From: Halocatena marina
GTDB lineage: Archaea; Halobacteriota; Halobacteria; Halobacteriales; Haloarculaceae
DNA length: 64,000 bases
Direction of reading: 5' to 3'
Assembly (NCBI RefSeq): GCF_023276375.1
Contig: NZ_JALLPK010000001.1
Coordinates: forward strand, 3,472,001 to 3,536,000
The notes beneath the pieces are model-generated. The model saw only the letters and a program-made list of their open reading frames with translations, searched no databases and had not been told where the DNA came from. This document shows, piece by piece, positions 28,343-36,560 of this stretch. A program made the position numbers and the translations under genes. How positions within the stretch are numbered: position 1 is the first letter of the stretch; each line of letters begins with the position of its first letter.

Positions 28343-28350
28343 ATTTATAC
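28343..28350 (+). promoter_or_regulatory. TATA-like element for a small membrane protein
   Basis: ATTTATAC lies about 28 bases before the ATG at 28375, and a second ATTTATAC directly precedes the start codon. Only the first has the right spacing. Confidence 0.4.
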
Positions 28351-28374
28351 GGCTGTGTAACCACTATTTATACA

Positions 28375-28554
28375 ATGGCAACAGAGAAACAAAACCTCGG
28401 AATCGGCGTTTTCCTTTTGGCCGTTAGCACCGTCGTTATCATCGCTATCGCCGACACCGGAAGCGCTGTTCCTGCCGCTCTGGGCGGGGCTGCCACGCTC
28501 ACAATGGCTGCTGGTGCGCTCATCGTCGGTCTGTACGACGGGACAGGCGTTTAA
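28375..28554 (+). CDS. Small two-helix membrane protein, 59 residues
   Basis: A short frame encodes MATEKQNLGIGVFLLAVSTV, a Gly/Ala-rich loop and a second hydrophobic stretch ending in GTGV. Two membrane helices are predicted by eye (about 8-25 and 33-53). Codon use is GC-rich in the third position, unlike the AT-rich surroundings, and a TATA-like element is correctly placed, so I believe it is real. Related tiny membrane proteins of unknown function are common in haloarchaea. Confidence 0.65.
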   Translation: MATEKQNLGIGVFLLAVSTVVIIAIADTGSAVPAALGGAATLTMAAGALIVGLYDGTGV

Positions 28555-28703
28555 GCGAGGTAAAACGGTCTTTGCGACTCGGATACCTATTTTTATCACT
28601 GTTGCTACAATGGAGTGCGCATGCACGCTCACAGAGAACAACCGACTGACTCTAGAATTGCGAGCCGTGCGACGATGAGCATCGATCACGCTCGGGTGAT
28701 GCT

Positions 28704-29759
28704 ATGTTGATGACGCCCGGACCGACAGCGGTTCCAGAGCGGGTTCGTGCGGCGATGAGCCAGCCAATTCACAATCCGGACGTTCAGTCGGAGTTTGCCA
28801 CGTTCTACCGTTCACTGACGGAGGAGCTCGGCGAAGTGTTCGGAACCGATGATGACATCGTGATTCTCGGTGGCGAGGGAATTCTCGGACTTGAGGCGAG
28901 TCTGGCGTCGATTCTCGATGGGGGCGAAGACGTGTTGTGTCTCGCTAACGGGCTGTTCGGGGAGTGGTTCGAGGAGTTCGTCGAGTTGCATGGCGGTGTG
29001 CCGATATCCTGTTCGACCACTGGGACAGAACCACTCGACGTCGAGACTGCCAAATCGCTGCTCGCCTCCCACGACATCGAGGTTGCCACGATGGTCCACT
29101 GCGAGACGCCCACCGGAACGCTCAACGACCTTTCTACTATTTTATCACTCTGTGCCGAGGAGGGCGTCACCACGATCGTCGATGCCGTCTCATCGCTTGG
29201 CGGGACGCCAGTTCCGACCGAAGACATCGACATCTGTATCGGTGCTTCCCAGAAGTGTCTGAGCAGCCCCCCGGGACTCACGATGCTATCGGTGAGCGAC
29301 AATGCGTGGGATGCGATCGGTGAGACCGAACAGACCTCGTTCTACACGAGTCTCGCGCCGTGGAACGATTTCGGAGAGCAGTTCCCGTACACTCACCTCG
29401 TCTCGAATCTCTATGCGCTCGATGAGAGCGTCGCACTGGTGCGCGAGGAGGGGCTCGAACACGTATACGAGCGCCACGACAACGCTGGCGAACTCTGTCG
29501 AGAGCTGGGCAGGGAGCTAGGACTGTCTACGTACGCACCAACTGAACGGTGCTCACCGACTGTGACGGCATTCGAGATTGAGGATGGAAACGCCCGCACA
29601 GTGCAGCGCAAACTCCAAAACGAGCACGACATTATTCTTGCAACGAGTCTCGGCGATCTTGAAGACAACATTCTCCGCGTCGGTCACATGGGCACGAACG
29701 CAGATCAGGACAACGTCGAACGAACGATGTCGGCACTCGATGACGTACTCTCTCAATAG
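28704..29759 (+). CDS. Class V pyridoxal-phosphate aminotransferase (alanine-glyoxylate type)
   Basis: The 351-residue enzyme has the family start MTPGPTAVPERVRAAM, then VHCETPTGTLND, the cofactor-binding Asp in VDAVSSLGG, and the Schiff-base Lys in GASQKCLSSPPG. These are features of the alanine-glyoxylate/serine-pyruvate aminotransferase group. The probable reaction is transamination between glyoxylate or pyruvate and alanine or serine; the substrate cannot be fixed from sequence. Met residues at 28704 and 28710 are both possible starts. Confidence 0.93.
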   Translation: MLMTPGPTAVPERVRAAMSQPIHNPDVQSEFATFYRSLTEELGEVFGTDDDIVILGGEGILGLEASLASILDGGEDVLCLANGLFGEWFEEFVELHGGVPISCSTTGTEPLDVETAKSLLASHDIEVATMVHCETPTGTLNDLSTILSLCAEEGVTTIVDAVSSLGGTPVPTEDIDICIGASQKCLSSPPGLTMLSVSDNAWDAIGETEQTSFYTSLAPWNDFGEQFPYTHLVSNLYALDESVALVREEGLEHVYERHDNAGELCRELGRELGLSTYAPTERCSPTVTAFEIEDGNARTVQRKLQNEHDIILATSLGDLEDNILRVGHMGTNADQDNVERTMSALDDVLSQ

Positions 29760-29817
29760 TGAGTGCCCCACGACCGGTGAACTGTGTGGCAACCGCCACA
29801 TCACGCACGGACAATGA

Positions 29818-30624
29818 TCACACGGTCGTCTTTCGGGCGGTGATCATCTCTACCGTCACGTCTTGCGTGAATGTCTCTTCTTCCCGTTCATTCAGGTGGG
29901 TGCGCAGGTCAGCCTCGAATGCGTCTTTATCGTCTCCGAATATGTCTGGAGAGCAGTATGACAATGAAAAGACGTAGCCAACGATGCTGCCGATCTCCCA
30001 CTCGCGCTCGCTTTCGATGGACGTGACTTCGATGTCGGTGAATTCGAATTCATCGACCATCTCATCCCACGGATCGTCGTACTCTCCGTCAGTCGGACCA
30101 GTTCGCTCTGGCAGCGCTTCGAGATACTCATCCGCGAGTGTGTACACAGCTTCGTGCCATGGCTGTCCGCCCCGAACCAACCATTCTTCGTCTGTGATGA
30201 TTGCAATACCGCCGCCCGGTTCGATCATAGAGCACAGTTGATCGAGTGTTCTCCGCTGATCCATCCAGTGAAACGACCGTCCCATCGTTACCAACTGAAA
30301 CGTTCCCAACTCGTTGCTCAAATCCGAATCTGACCCGATCACCCATTCGGTATTTTCTGCCTCGTGCTCGCTCGCATCTGCCTTGCGGCGAGCCTCACGA
30401 AGCATCCGTTCATTCGGGTCCATCCCGATGACTTCGTTCACATGCTCTGCGAGCGGAATGGCGATTTGCCCAGCTCCACATCCCAGATCGAGAACACGGG
30501 CAGACCCATCCAACGCGAACTGCTCTCGAAGAGACGTTATGGCCGCATCGGGATAGCTAGGTCGGTAGTGAGCATACCATTCCTCTGTACTTTCGAATAG
30601 CTCCGAATCGTCTGCTGTGGACAT
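29818..30624 (-). CDS. Class I SAM-dependent methyltransferase
   Basis: The 268-residue protein has the SAM-binding glycine loop VLDLGCGAGQIAIPLAEHV, then IGMDPNERML, and the later FHWMDQRRTLDQLCSMIEPGG characteristic of the UbiE/TAM-like methyltransferases. The start YAHYRPSYP is common in these small-molecule methyltransferases. No substrate can be named. It stands alone and is convergent with the aminotransferase gene. Confidence 0.88.
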   Translation of the reverse strand: MSTADDSELFESTEEWYAHYRPSYPDAAITSLREQFALDGSARVLDLGCGAGQIAIPLAEHVNEVIGMDPNERMLREARRKADASEHEAENTEWVIGSDSDLSNELGTFQLVTMGRSFHWMDQRRTLDQLCSMIEPGGGIAIITDEEWLVRGGQPWHEAVYTLADEYLEALPERTGPTDGEYDDPWDEMVDEFEFTDIEVTSIESEREWEIGSIVGYVFSLSYCSPDIFGDDKDAFEADLRTHLNEREEETFTQDVTVEMITARKTTV

Positions 30625-30781
30625 CGATCTGATGATTTATTACAGGTTGGCGATCGAAGTTCTATCGAACGTTCAAGACACCCTTCTGAGACAATCGGGT
30701 TCTCACTCGACGCCTTCAGACGTTCGTAAAAATGTCGTCTCTTTGCGAGAAGTGACCAGCTCTGATATCCATCACCAATGC

Positions 30782-30967
30782 TCAGTGTGTTGCGCGGAAT
30801 TCGCCGTGCTTGATACCAATGTAGAACGTGACGATTCCAAACACGAGCAATCCGCCGCTGACCATTGACTTGGTCGTGGCCGACATTGGGCTACTCAGTG
30901 TGCCGCCGAGAATAATGACGAGCAATACGACGAACAGGCCGATCGATGTTGTTTGATCGAAGTCCAT
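30782..30967 (-). CDS. Small membrane protein (DUF7333-like)
   Basis: The 61-residue protein has two hydrophobic helices (residues 8-25 and 35-52) joined by a Ser/Met-rich loop and ends in KHGEFRATH. I believe it belongs to a small haloarchaeal membrane family now called DUF7333, but that name is from memory. A CCTTATT element about 27 bases upstream supports the ATG at 30967. Function unknown. Confidence 0.65.
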   Translation of the reverse strand: MDFDQTTSIGLFVVLLVIILGGTLSSPMSATTKSMVSGGLLVFGIVTFYIGIKHGEFRATH

Positions 30968-31023
30968 ATCGACGGTTCGAATGACGACGGAATAAGGCTT
31001 CAGGTCACCGATGTGAACAGTGG

Positions 31024-31857
31024 TTACCAGCTGTCCGGTGCGAATGACGGATTGATCTGTCGGTCTTCTCGGTCGATGTTGTCGATGGTCGAGATGTCTC
31101 CATCGTCGAGCGAGAGAGTGACTGACTCCGCGTTATCGCGGAGGTGATCTTCGCCGGTTGCTTTCGGAATCGCGGTGATTCCCTTTTCTCGCAGCCACGC
31201 GAGGCTCACCTGTGCCTCGCTGACTCCATGCTCCTCGGCGATTTCCTGTAGTTCTGGAACATCGAACACCGCCCCTCGTGCCAGCGGCGAGTACGCGACG
31301 AGCCGGATGTCGTTGCTGGCGCAGTAGTCACGCAGCCTTTTCTGCTGGAGCAGTGGGTGACACTCGACCTGATTGGCAAAGATTGGTGCCTCAGAGACTG
31401 ACTGTGCCGTCTCGAGAAGCTCTGGTGTGAAGTTACTCATACCGACGTGCTCGATGAGACCAGCATCGGCCAGCTCATCAAACGCACTGAGTGTCTCTTC
31501 AGCATCGTACGGATCGGCTGGCCAGTGGGCGTACAACAGATCAACGGAATCGACACCGAGCCTGTCGAGACTCTCGCGGGTAGTCTCGATGACATCGTCG
31601 TAGCCGAGTTGCTCGTACCACACTTTCGTCGCAAGAAAGACCTGCTCGCGGTCGACATTGGCCGTTCGAATTCCCTCCCCGACACTCGCTTCGTTGCCGT
31701 ACACTTGCGCTGTGTCGATGTGACGATACCCCATCGAAAGCGCCGTACGGACGCTCTCTGCACACTGCTCGGGATCGGAGTTCTGCCACGTTCCCAATCC
31801 GAGCATCGGCATCCCACGTGCAGTCGGCACACGCTCTGCGAGTTGTTTCTGGTCCAT
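31024..31857 (-). CDS. Aldo/keto reductase
   Basis: The 277-residue NADPH-dependent enzyme has the AKR start MPMLGLGTWQ, then GYRHIDTAQVYGNE (Asp and Tyr of the catalytic tetrad), the Lys in FLATKVWYE and the active His in LLYAHWPADP. The cofactor end includes AIPKATGEDHLRDN. It resembles the 2,5-diketogluconate reductase group. Its upstream region carries two dyad elements (31985-32026). Confidence 0.93.
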   Translation of the reverse strand: MDQKQLAERVPTARGMPMLGLGTWQNSDPEQCAESVRTALSMGYRHIDTAQVYGNEASVGEGIRTANVDREQVFLATKVWYEQLGYDDVIETTRESLDRLGVDSVDLLYAHWPADPYDAEETLSAFDELADAGLIEHVGMSNFTPELLETAQSVSEAPIFANQVECHPLLQQKRLRDYCASNDIRLVAYSPLARGAVFDVPELQEIAEEHGVSEAQVSLAWLREKGITAIPKATGEDHLRDNAESVTLSLDDGDISTIDNIDREDRQINPSFAPDSW

Positions 31858-31984
31858 ACACAGCGTTCGTTCGAGAGCGCAAAAGGGGTTGTGAACGAAT
31901 ATGTTGTGCCATACCCCATCGTATCAGATCGGACCAACACCAGAGGATGCTGCAGCTACCGAATGGTGAAATGGTAGTAAGAAT

Positions 31985-32026
31985 GTACAGTAGGGCTGTA
32001 CCGTGTCGTGTCGTACAGTGCTGTAT
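31985..32026. repeat. Two GTACAG/CTGTAC dyads upstream of the aldo/keto reductase gene
   Basis: GTACAG...CTGTAC (31985-32001, five-base centre) is followed 11 bases later by GTACAGTGCTGTAT (32013-32026, two-base centre). Both have the same half-sites, so they could bind one regulator dimer each. They lie between the geranylgeranyl reductase stop and the aldo/keto reductase start, on the strand of transcription for both genes. Confidence 0.55.
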
Positions 32027-32045
32027 TGTATTGTATTTGGTTCTC

Positions 32046-33419
32046 TCAGTACTTGGAATCGGCGTCGGCGATCTCGTATACGTCATCGAGGACGTCGTCG
32101 CGCATTTCTTTCCAGTGTTCGAATCCGTCACTGCTCGTGGGGTACTCATCGTAAATACGTTTGAGCTCACTTCCTTTCCTGTTGATCCGCCAGAGATCAT
32201 ACAGCATATCCCAGTGACCGATCGTCTTCGCAGCGGTTTTCACTTTTGTGAGCATTCCCATCGAGGTCGACCCGCTTTTCGCGACGGTTTCAGCGATGTG
32301 CTGAGCGGGGAGTTTCGTGATGACATCGAGAATTTCATCGAGACCGGTTGCACTACCCCAGATGTTGTAGAGGTCCATCGTGGCGAACGTCTTGCCAAAG
32401 TCGGTCATCACTTGATGATTGTACCTCCATAGCGCGTCTTCATCGTCCGTCCGACCGTCCTCGATCGCATCGACGGCGACCTGAGCGGCCCAATGACCGG
32501 CTTTCGCTGCGCCCGGAATGCCGCCCCCTGTGATTGGATTGACGTGACCGGCGGCGTCACCGACAGCGAGGAAACCGGGTGCGACCGCCGAATCGTACGG
32601 TCGTCGGGTGGGTAATGCCGCCCCGAGTTTGTCTTTGACCCGTGCACCAGCGAACTCAGCCCGATCTCGAAGATCCTCTTTGAGTACCTCGACGAGCTTC
32701 ATCGGTGGTTTGTTCATCTGGAAGCCGAGACCGACGTTGATCTCGGTCGCCGTCCGTGGGAAATACCACAGATATCCCAGCTCTTCAGTCGGTTTGAACA
32801 CAAGTGCGTCGTCCCAATCGACGGGGTTGTCGACTTCAAGGACTTCACGGTAGGCCGAACAGAACTGCGAGTAATTGACGTTCGTATCGAACGTTGCATC
32901 CGAGAGATCGGCTTTATCTTGTAACAGTGAGAGTGCTCCCGCGGCATCGATGACGATCTCAGCCTCGTAGTTGGTCACCGATCCCTTTTGTGTCGCCTTT
33001 ACACCCTCAACGGCTCCATTCTGTATAACGTCGTGGACGACCGTATTGTAGTGAATCTCTGTACCGATGCGCTCTGCTTCTTCGAGAAGGACCTCACCGT
33101 AGCGCTTGCGATCGACGACAGCCCCAGTCACACCACCGAACGGAATGTCCATCGATTCGCCACTCTGAGGATTCTCAAAGCGTGCGTGCGTAATGTTATT
33201 GTTAGTGAATGATTCTTGTCGGAGGTAGTCGAGATCAATCGTATCGGGGAACGTACTCTTTCCTTTGATGGCGTCGCCACAGGCGATGTGCCCCGCTTCG
33301 TCGGCACTCTTTCGTTCCAGAAGAGCAACGTCAAGCCCCTCGCTGGCAACCGACGCAGCAGCAAACGCCCCGGATGTCCCGCCACCGACGACGAGTACAT
33401 CATAGGTTTCCGCAGGCAT
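32046..33419 (-). CDS. Geranylgeranyl reductase family flavoprotein
   Basis: The 457-residue FAD enzyme has the dinucleotide fold VLVVGGGTSGAFAAASVASEG at the start, the family motif PFGGVTGAVVDRKRY, and the FAD-binding FLAVGDAAGHVNPITGGGI. Enzymes of this family saturate the geranylgeranyl chains of archaeal ether lipids or of other prenyl compounds. The long C-terminal helical part suits the digeranylgeranylglycerophospholipid reductase group. A TTTTTATG element about 27 bases upstream supports the ATG at 33419. Confidence 0.92.
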   Translation of the reverse strand: MPAETYDVLVVGGGTSGAFAAASVASEGLDVALLERKSADEAGHIACGDAIKGKSTFPDTIDLDYLRQESFTNNNITHARFENPQSGESMDIPFGGVTGAVVDRKRYGEVLLEEAERIGTEIHYNTVVHDVIQNGAVEGVKATQKGSVTNYEAEIVIDAAGALSLLQDKADLSDATFDTNVNYSQFCSAYREVLEVDNPVDWDDALVFKPTEELGYLWYFPRTATEINVGLGFQMNKPPMKLVEVLKEDLRDRAEFAGARVKDKLGAALPTRRPYDSAVAPGFLAVGDAAGHVNPITGGGIPGAAKAGHWAAQVAVDAIEDGRTDDEDALWRYNHQVMTDFGKTFATMDLYNIWGSATGLDEILDVITKLPAQHIAETVAKSGSTSMGMLTKVKTAAKTIGHWDMLYDLWRINRKGSELKRIYDEYPTSSDGFEHWKEMRDDVLDDVYEIADADSKY

Positions 33420-33818
33420 ATGTCCGCGTTACGTGTCTCATCATAAAAATCGGTCGTATACCCTTCTTCCTGCCGGAATGTCGTATCCGATCACGACACA
33501 TGATCACCACTTTGACGGTAAATCCACCGGACGCCATCCGCTTTCCGCCGAATAATTCTAATCTTTCCAACGCAAATTCACCACAATCTGTTCTATGATA
33601 CCATTTACCGTAACATTTTATTACATCAAATTTCTAAGTACATTCTATATGGTGTCAAAGTACACAATAGAGGTGTCAATGGATGCTACACGGATCGAAC
33701 GGCTACAATTAGATCGAGCGATTTCCTCCGGTTCAATTCTTCCGGAACCAACACTGAATCGAAGTACTATTTCGGCACTGAGTAAATTATTTCACCTAGG
33801 AGCACTGAGGTGGTACAC
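33420..33818. other. AT-rich intergenic region
   Basis: About 400 bases separate the geranylgeranyl reductase gene from the MoaD-like gene. The sequence is AT-rich from about 33540 to 33680. A 59-codon frame at 33649-33828 overlaps the next gene and does not look like protein. The middle part (33726-33750) has a weak dyad around TCCGGTTC/GGAACC. I see no other feature. Confidence 0.4.
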
Positions 33819-34112
33819 ATGTGTGTGAGGGTCAAGCTAACTGGTGTATTGACGCTGCGAGCGGGCGTCGAAGAATCGAGCGTCTTCGTTCCCGAACAGG
33901 CAACCATCACTGACGTGGTTGATGAACTCTCTCGGGAGTGTGGATCACAGGTACGCCCGGCCTTGCTGAAGGGCAATCGGCTCCGCTCGGACACTATCGC
34001 TGTTCGTGAATCGTCCGGATCGTCCCAGCGACTGTCGAGCACTAGCTCGGTTGATCCCGGTGACACCGTCCGATTCCAGTTTGAAGATCCCGACCAGCGA
34101 CTCTACGCGTAA
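33819..34112 (+). CDS. MoaD/ThiS-like beta-grasp protein lacking the C-terminal diglycine
   Basis: From the ATG at 33819 the protein has 97 residues: VRVKLTGVLTLRAG, then ATITDVVDELSRECGSQVRP, a middle region and VDPGDTVRFQF. This order fits ubiquitin-like beta-grasp sulfur carriers and SAMPs, in which a central helix follows two strands. The normal C-terminal GG is absent; the protein ends DQRLYA, so it cannot be activated as a carrier or modifier in the known way. It may be a scaffold or binding domain. The fold call is by pattern only. Confidence 0.55.
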   Translation: MCVRVKLTGVLTLRAGVEESSVFVPEQATITDVVDELSRECGSQVRPALLKGNRLRSDTIAVRESSGSSQRLSSTSSVDPGDTVRFQFEDPDQRLYA

Positions 34113-34143
34113 TCACATCACACACCACGACAGCCCTCCGCTG

Positions 34144-34660
34144 TTACGATCCACTCACCCACGTTTGTTTTCTGGATCCAGATAGCTCTGTTCTAGCCCT
34201 CGAACGAGTTCGGTCACCGCACGGTTCATTGAAACGTCGACAATCAACCTCGGCAGCGAGATCGACGATTGCCCCATTGAGTTCGTCGATCTCGGTGTTC
34301 CGTTCGACATTGTGGTGCATACTGATCTTGTGCGACGGATACGTGCCAATCATCTCCCGAAACGATGCCAATACGTCATCGGTCAGCAGATAGATATTGT
34401 GGGCCGCAGCGACGGCTCACGCTTCGTCGATGAGTCGTTTCATGAGCCATTTGAGTCCAGCATCAGTCATCAGTTTGTCAACGGTCAACCGGGTGAGTGC
34501 GGCCTCCGGGAGTGTCGCAAGCCCGCGCAACTGCTTATCCCAGATATGTGGTGTTGGATCGTCAACGACCATTGTCTCGAAACTAGCGATGCTATTCGTG
34601 CGATTCGAGTGGTGTTACCCCCGGTCGCACAGGGTAGAACTGACGAAAGAACGGCGAAGA
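34144..34660 (-). pseudogene. 2-dehydropantoate 2-reductase (panE/apbA) remnant
   Basis: Reading the minus strand from about 34600, a long frame gives DDPTPHIWDKQLRGLATLPE, then AALTRLTVDKLMTDAGLKWL and MKRLIDEA, a TGA at about 34422-34424, then AVAAAHNIYLL and, in 34144-34371, MHHNVERNTEIDELNGAIVD. That last string is the family hallmark of ketopantoate reductases (…ERxxxTEIDxLNG…). The N-terminal NADPH domain is missing, a stop interrupts the frame and the C-terminus is scrambled. The working gene made the pantoate precursor of coenzyme A. Haloarchaea have other routes, so loss may be tolerated. Confidence 0.75.
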
Positions 34661-34699
34661 TGTCGCTTATGACTGCTGGCAAGAAATCCATACGCCATC

Positions 34700-35806
34700 A
34701 TGGATATCGAGGCAGCTGTCGTAGCGAAAGCGTCCGGGGATTTTCACATCGAAGAACTCACGCTCGATGAGCCCCGGGCGGACGAAGTGCTCGTTCGAAT
34801 CGTTGCAACCGGCGTCTGCCCTGCTGATACTGCCGCACGTGATCAGCACTTTCCGATACCGCTTCCTGCGGTGCTCGGACATGAGGGGGCGGGCGTCGTC
34901 GAAGCGGTCGGCGACACCGTGACGAACGTCGAACCAGGTGATCACGTCGTACTGAGCTTCGACCACGATCAGACTTGTCGAAACTGCAGGGAGGGAAACG
35001 CCGCGTACTGTTCGAACATCGGTGCGTACAATTTCAGTGGTGTTCGGGGAACCGACATGTCTTCTCCGCTGCACAGAGACGGTGAACAAGTCAGTCTCTT
35101 CTTCGGCCAGTCATCGTTTGCCACACATTCAATTGCGAGCGAGCGTCAGGTTATCCCGGTTCCAGCGGACGTCCCCTTGGAGATTCTCGGTCCGTTGGGC
35201 TGTTCGATTCAGACAGGAAGTGGGACGGTTATCAACACGTTCGATGCCAATGCTGGGTCGTCGATCGCCGTTTTCGGCGTTGGGGCCGTCGGATTGAGCG
35301 CCGTGCTGGGGGCAGTCATAGCGGGGTGTACGACCATTATTGCCGTCGATCTGCTCGAAGATCGATTGGACGTGGCTGCGGATTTCGGTGCAACTCACGC
35401 TCTTGACTCGCGTGAGGAGGACGATATCACCGAGACGATTCGGGATATCACCAACGGTGGCGTCGATTATTCCGTAGAGACAACCGCTGTTCCACGCGTG
35501 GCTCGTCAGGCAGTTGCTTCGACACGAATTCCGGGAATCTGTGGACTTCTCGGAGGCGCATCATCAGAGCCAGATCCGACTCTCGATATGAACGACATCC
35601 TCAACGGTCGCATAGTTCGTGGCGTTTCACAGGGTGATTCGGTTCCTGAGATTTTCATCCCACAGCTCATCGATCTCTATCGGCAGGACCGCTTTCCCTT
35701 CGATGAACTCATCACGTTCTACGAGTTGGACGAAATCAACCAAGCATTCGCAGACTCAGAAAACGGTCGTGCCATCAAACCTGTGCTGTGCGTTGATGAA
35801 GTGTAG
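34700..35806 (+). CDS. Zinc-dependent alcohol dehydrogenase
   Basis: This 368-residue medium-chain dehydrogenase has the catalytic zinc ligands Cys40 (ATGVCPAD), His61-Glu62 (GHEGAG) and a Cys near residue 175 (PLGCSIQTG), and the NAD fold FGVGAVGLSAVLGA. It resembles aryl-alcohol or benzyl-alcohol dehydrogenases. The structural zinc lobe has only three Cys (93, 96 and 104) where the family has four; the place of the first is taken by Asp90. Asp is an acceptable ligand in halophiles. The promoter (CTTATGA at about 34666-34672) lies within the panE remnant. Confidence 0.92.
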   Translation: MDIEAAVVAKASGDFHIEELTLDEPRADEVLVRIVATGVCPADTAARDQHFPIPLPAVLGHEGAGVVEAVGDTVTNVEPGDHVVLSFDHDQTCRNCREGNAAYCSNIGAYNFSGVRGTDMSSPLHRDGEQVSLFFGQSSFATHSIASERQVIPVPADVPLEILGPLGCSIQTGSGTVINTFDANAGSSIAVFGVGAVGLSAVLGAVIAGCTTIIAVDLLEDRLDVAADFGATHALDSREEDDITETIRDITNGGVDYSVETTAVPRVARQAVASTRIPGICGLLGGASSEPDPTLDMNDILNGRIVRGVSQGDSVPEIFIPQLIDLYRQDRFPFDELITFYELDEINQAFADSENGRAIKPVLCVDEV

Positions 35807-35945
35807 ACAGAGACGGCTCGTTGATCGGGCGGTCCATCGTCCGATAGCTGCGTTGTGCCGTTTCTCGGGTGAGGGATTGTCGCGGGTGTGACACAGCACC
35901 TCTTCCGACCGGAATGTAGTAGTTCACTCTCTGAGAACTGTGGCT

Positions 35946-36545
35946 ATGACAGTGACTGACGTACAAATAGCCCTCTACGAGGGATTCGACGAACTCGACG
36001 CCATCGGTCCATACGAGGTACTCGATAACGCGGCCACGTTCGGTGCTGACATCGACGTTCGGCTCGTCACGCTCGATTCGACGTCTGTTGTGACCGCGAG
36101 CCACGGGCTGCGGGTCGAACCAGACGGTACGCTCTCGGAACCGGACGTGCTGATCGTCCCCGGTGGAGGGTGGAACGATTCCTCTGAAAAGGGCGCGCGC
36201 ACTGAAGCTGAGCGCGGCGATCTCCCGGACGCAGTTGCCAATCTGTACAGTGAGGGAGGGATGATTGCCTCCGTTTGCACCGGTGGTATGATCCTCGCAC
36301 ACGCAGGGGTGCTCGATGATCGGCCCGCGACCACACACGCCAGTGCGATCGATGATCTTCGTGAGTTTACAACCGACGTTCGAAACGAACGCGTCGTCGA
36401 CAGCGGGCGGGTGCTCACAGCAGGCGGTGTGACCTCGGGACTCGATCTCTCGCTCCACCTCGTCGAACAGATCGCCGATAAGACAACAGCAGACCGGGTT
36501 GCAGCAGAGATGGAGTACGAGCGCCGGGCGGCTTATCGGCCATGA
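35946..36545 (+). CDS. DJ-1/PfpI family protein
   Basis: The 199-residue protein has the DJ-1/PfpI fold: IALYEGFDELDAIGPYEVLD at the start, LIVPGGGWND, and the nucleophile elbow ASVCTGGMILAHAG with the reactive Cys. Family members include deglycases, isonitrile hydratases and the amidase domain of AraC-type regulators; the ELDAIGPYEVL stretch is closest to the last two. It is followed 15 bases later by a transcription regulator gene in the same direction. Confidence 0.9.
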   Translation: MTVTDVQIALYEGFDELDAIGPYEVLDNAATFGADIDVRLVTLDSTSVVTASHGLRVEPDGTLSEPDVLIVPGGGWNDSSEKGARTEAERGDLPDAVANLYSEGGMIASVCTGGMILAHAGVLDDRPATTHASAIDDLREFTTDVRNERVVDSGRVLTAGGVTSGLDLSLHLVEQIADKTTADRVAAEMEYERRAAYRP

Positions 36546-36560
36546 CGGCGTATCGGTGGT

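Noticed and set aside
28621-28710. A 29-codon frame overlapping the start of the class V aminotransferase
   Set aside because: The stop overlaps the aminotransferase start, which could suggest coupling, but the length and composition give no independent support.
33649-33828. A 59-codon frame overlapping the MoaD-like gene
   Set aside because: AT-rich, no motif, no correctly placed promoter, and it overlaps a better-supported gene in another frame.
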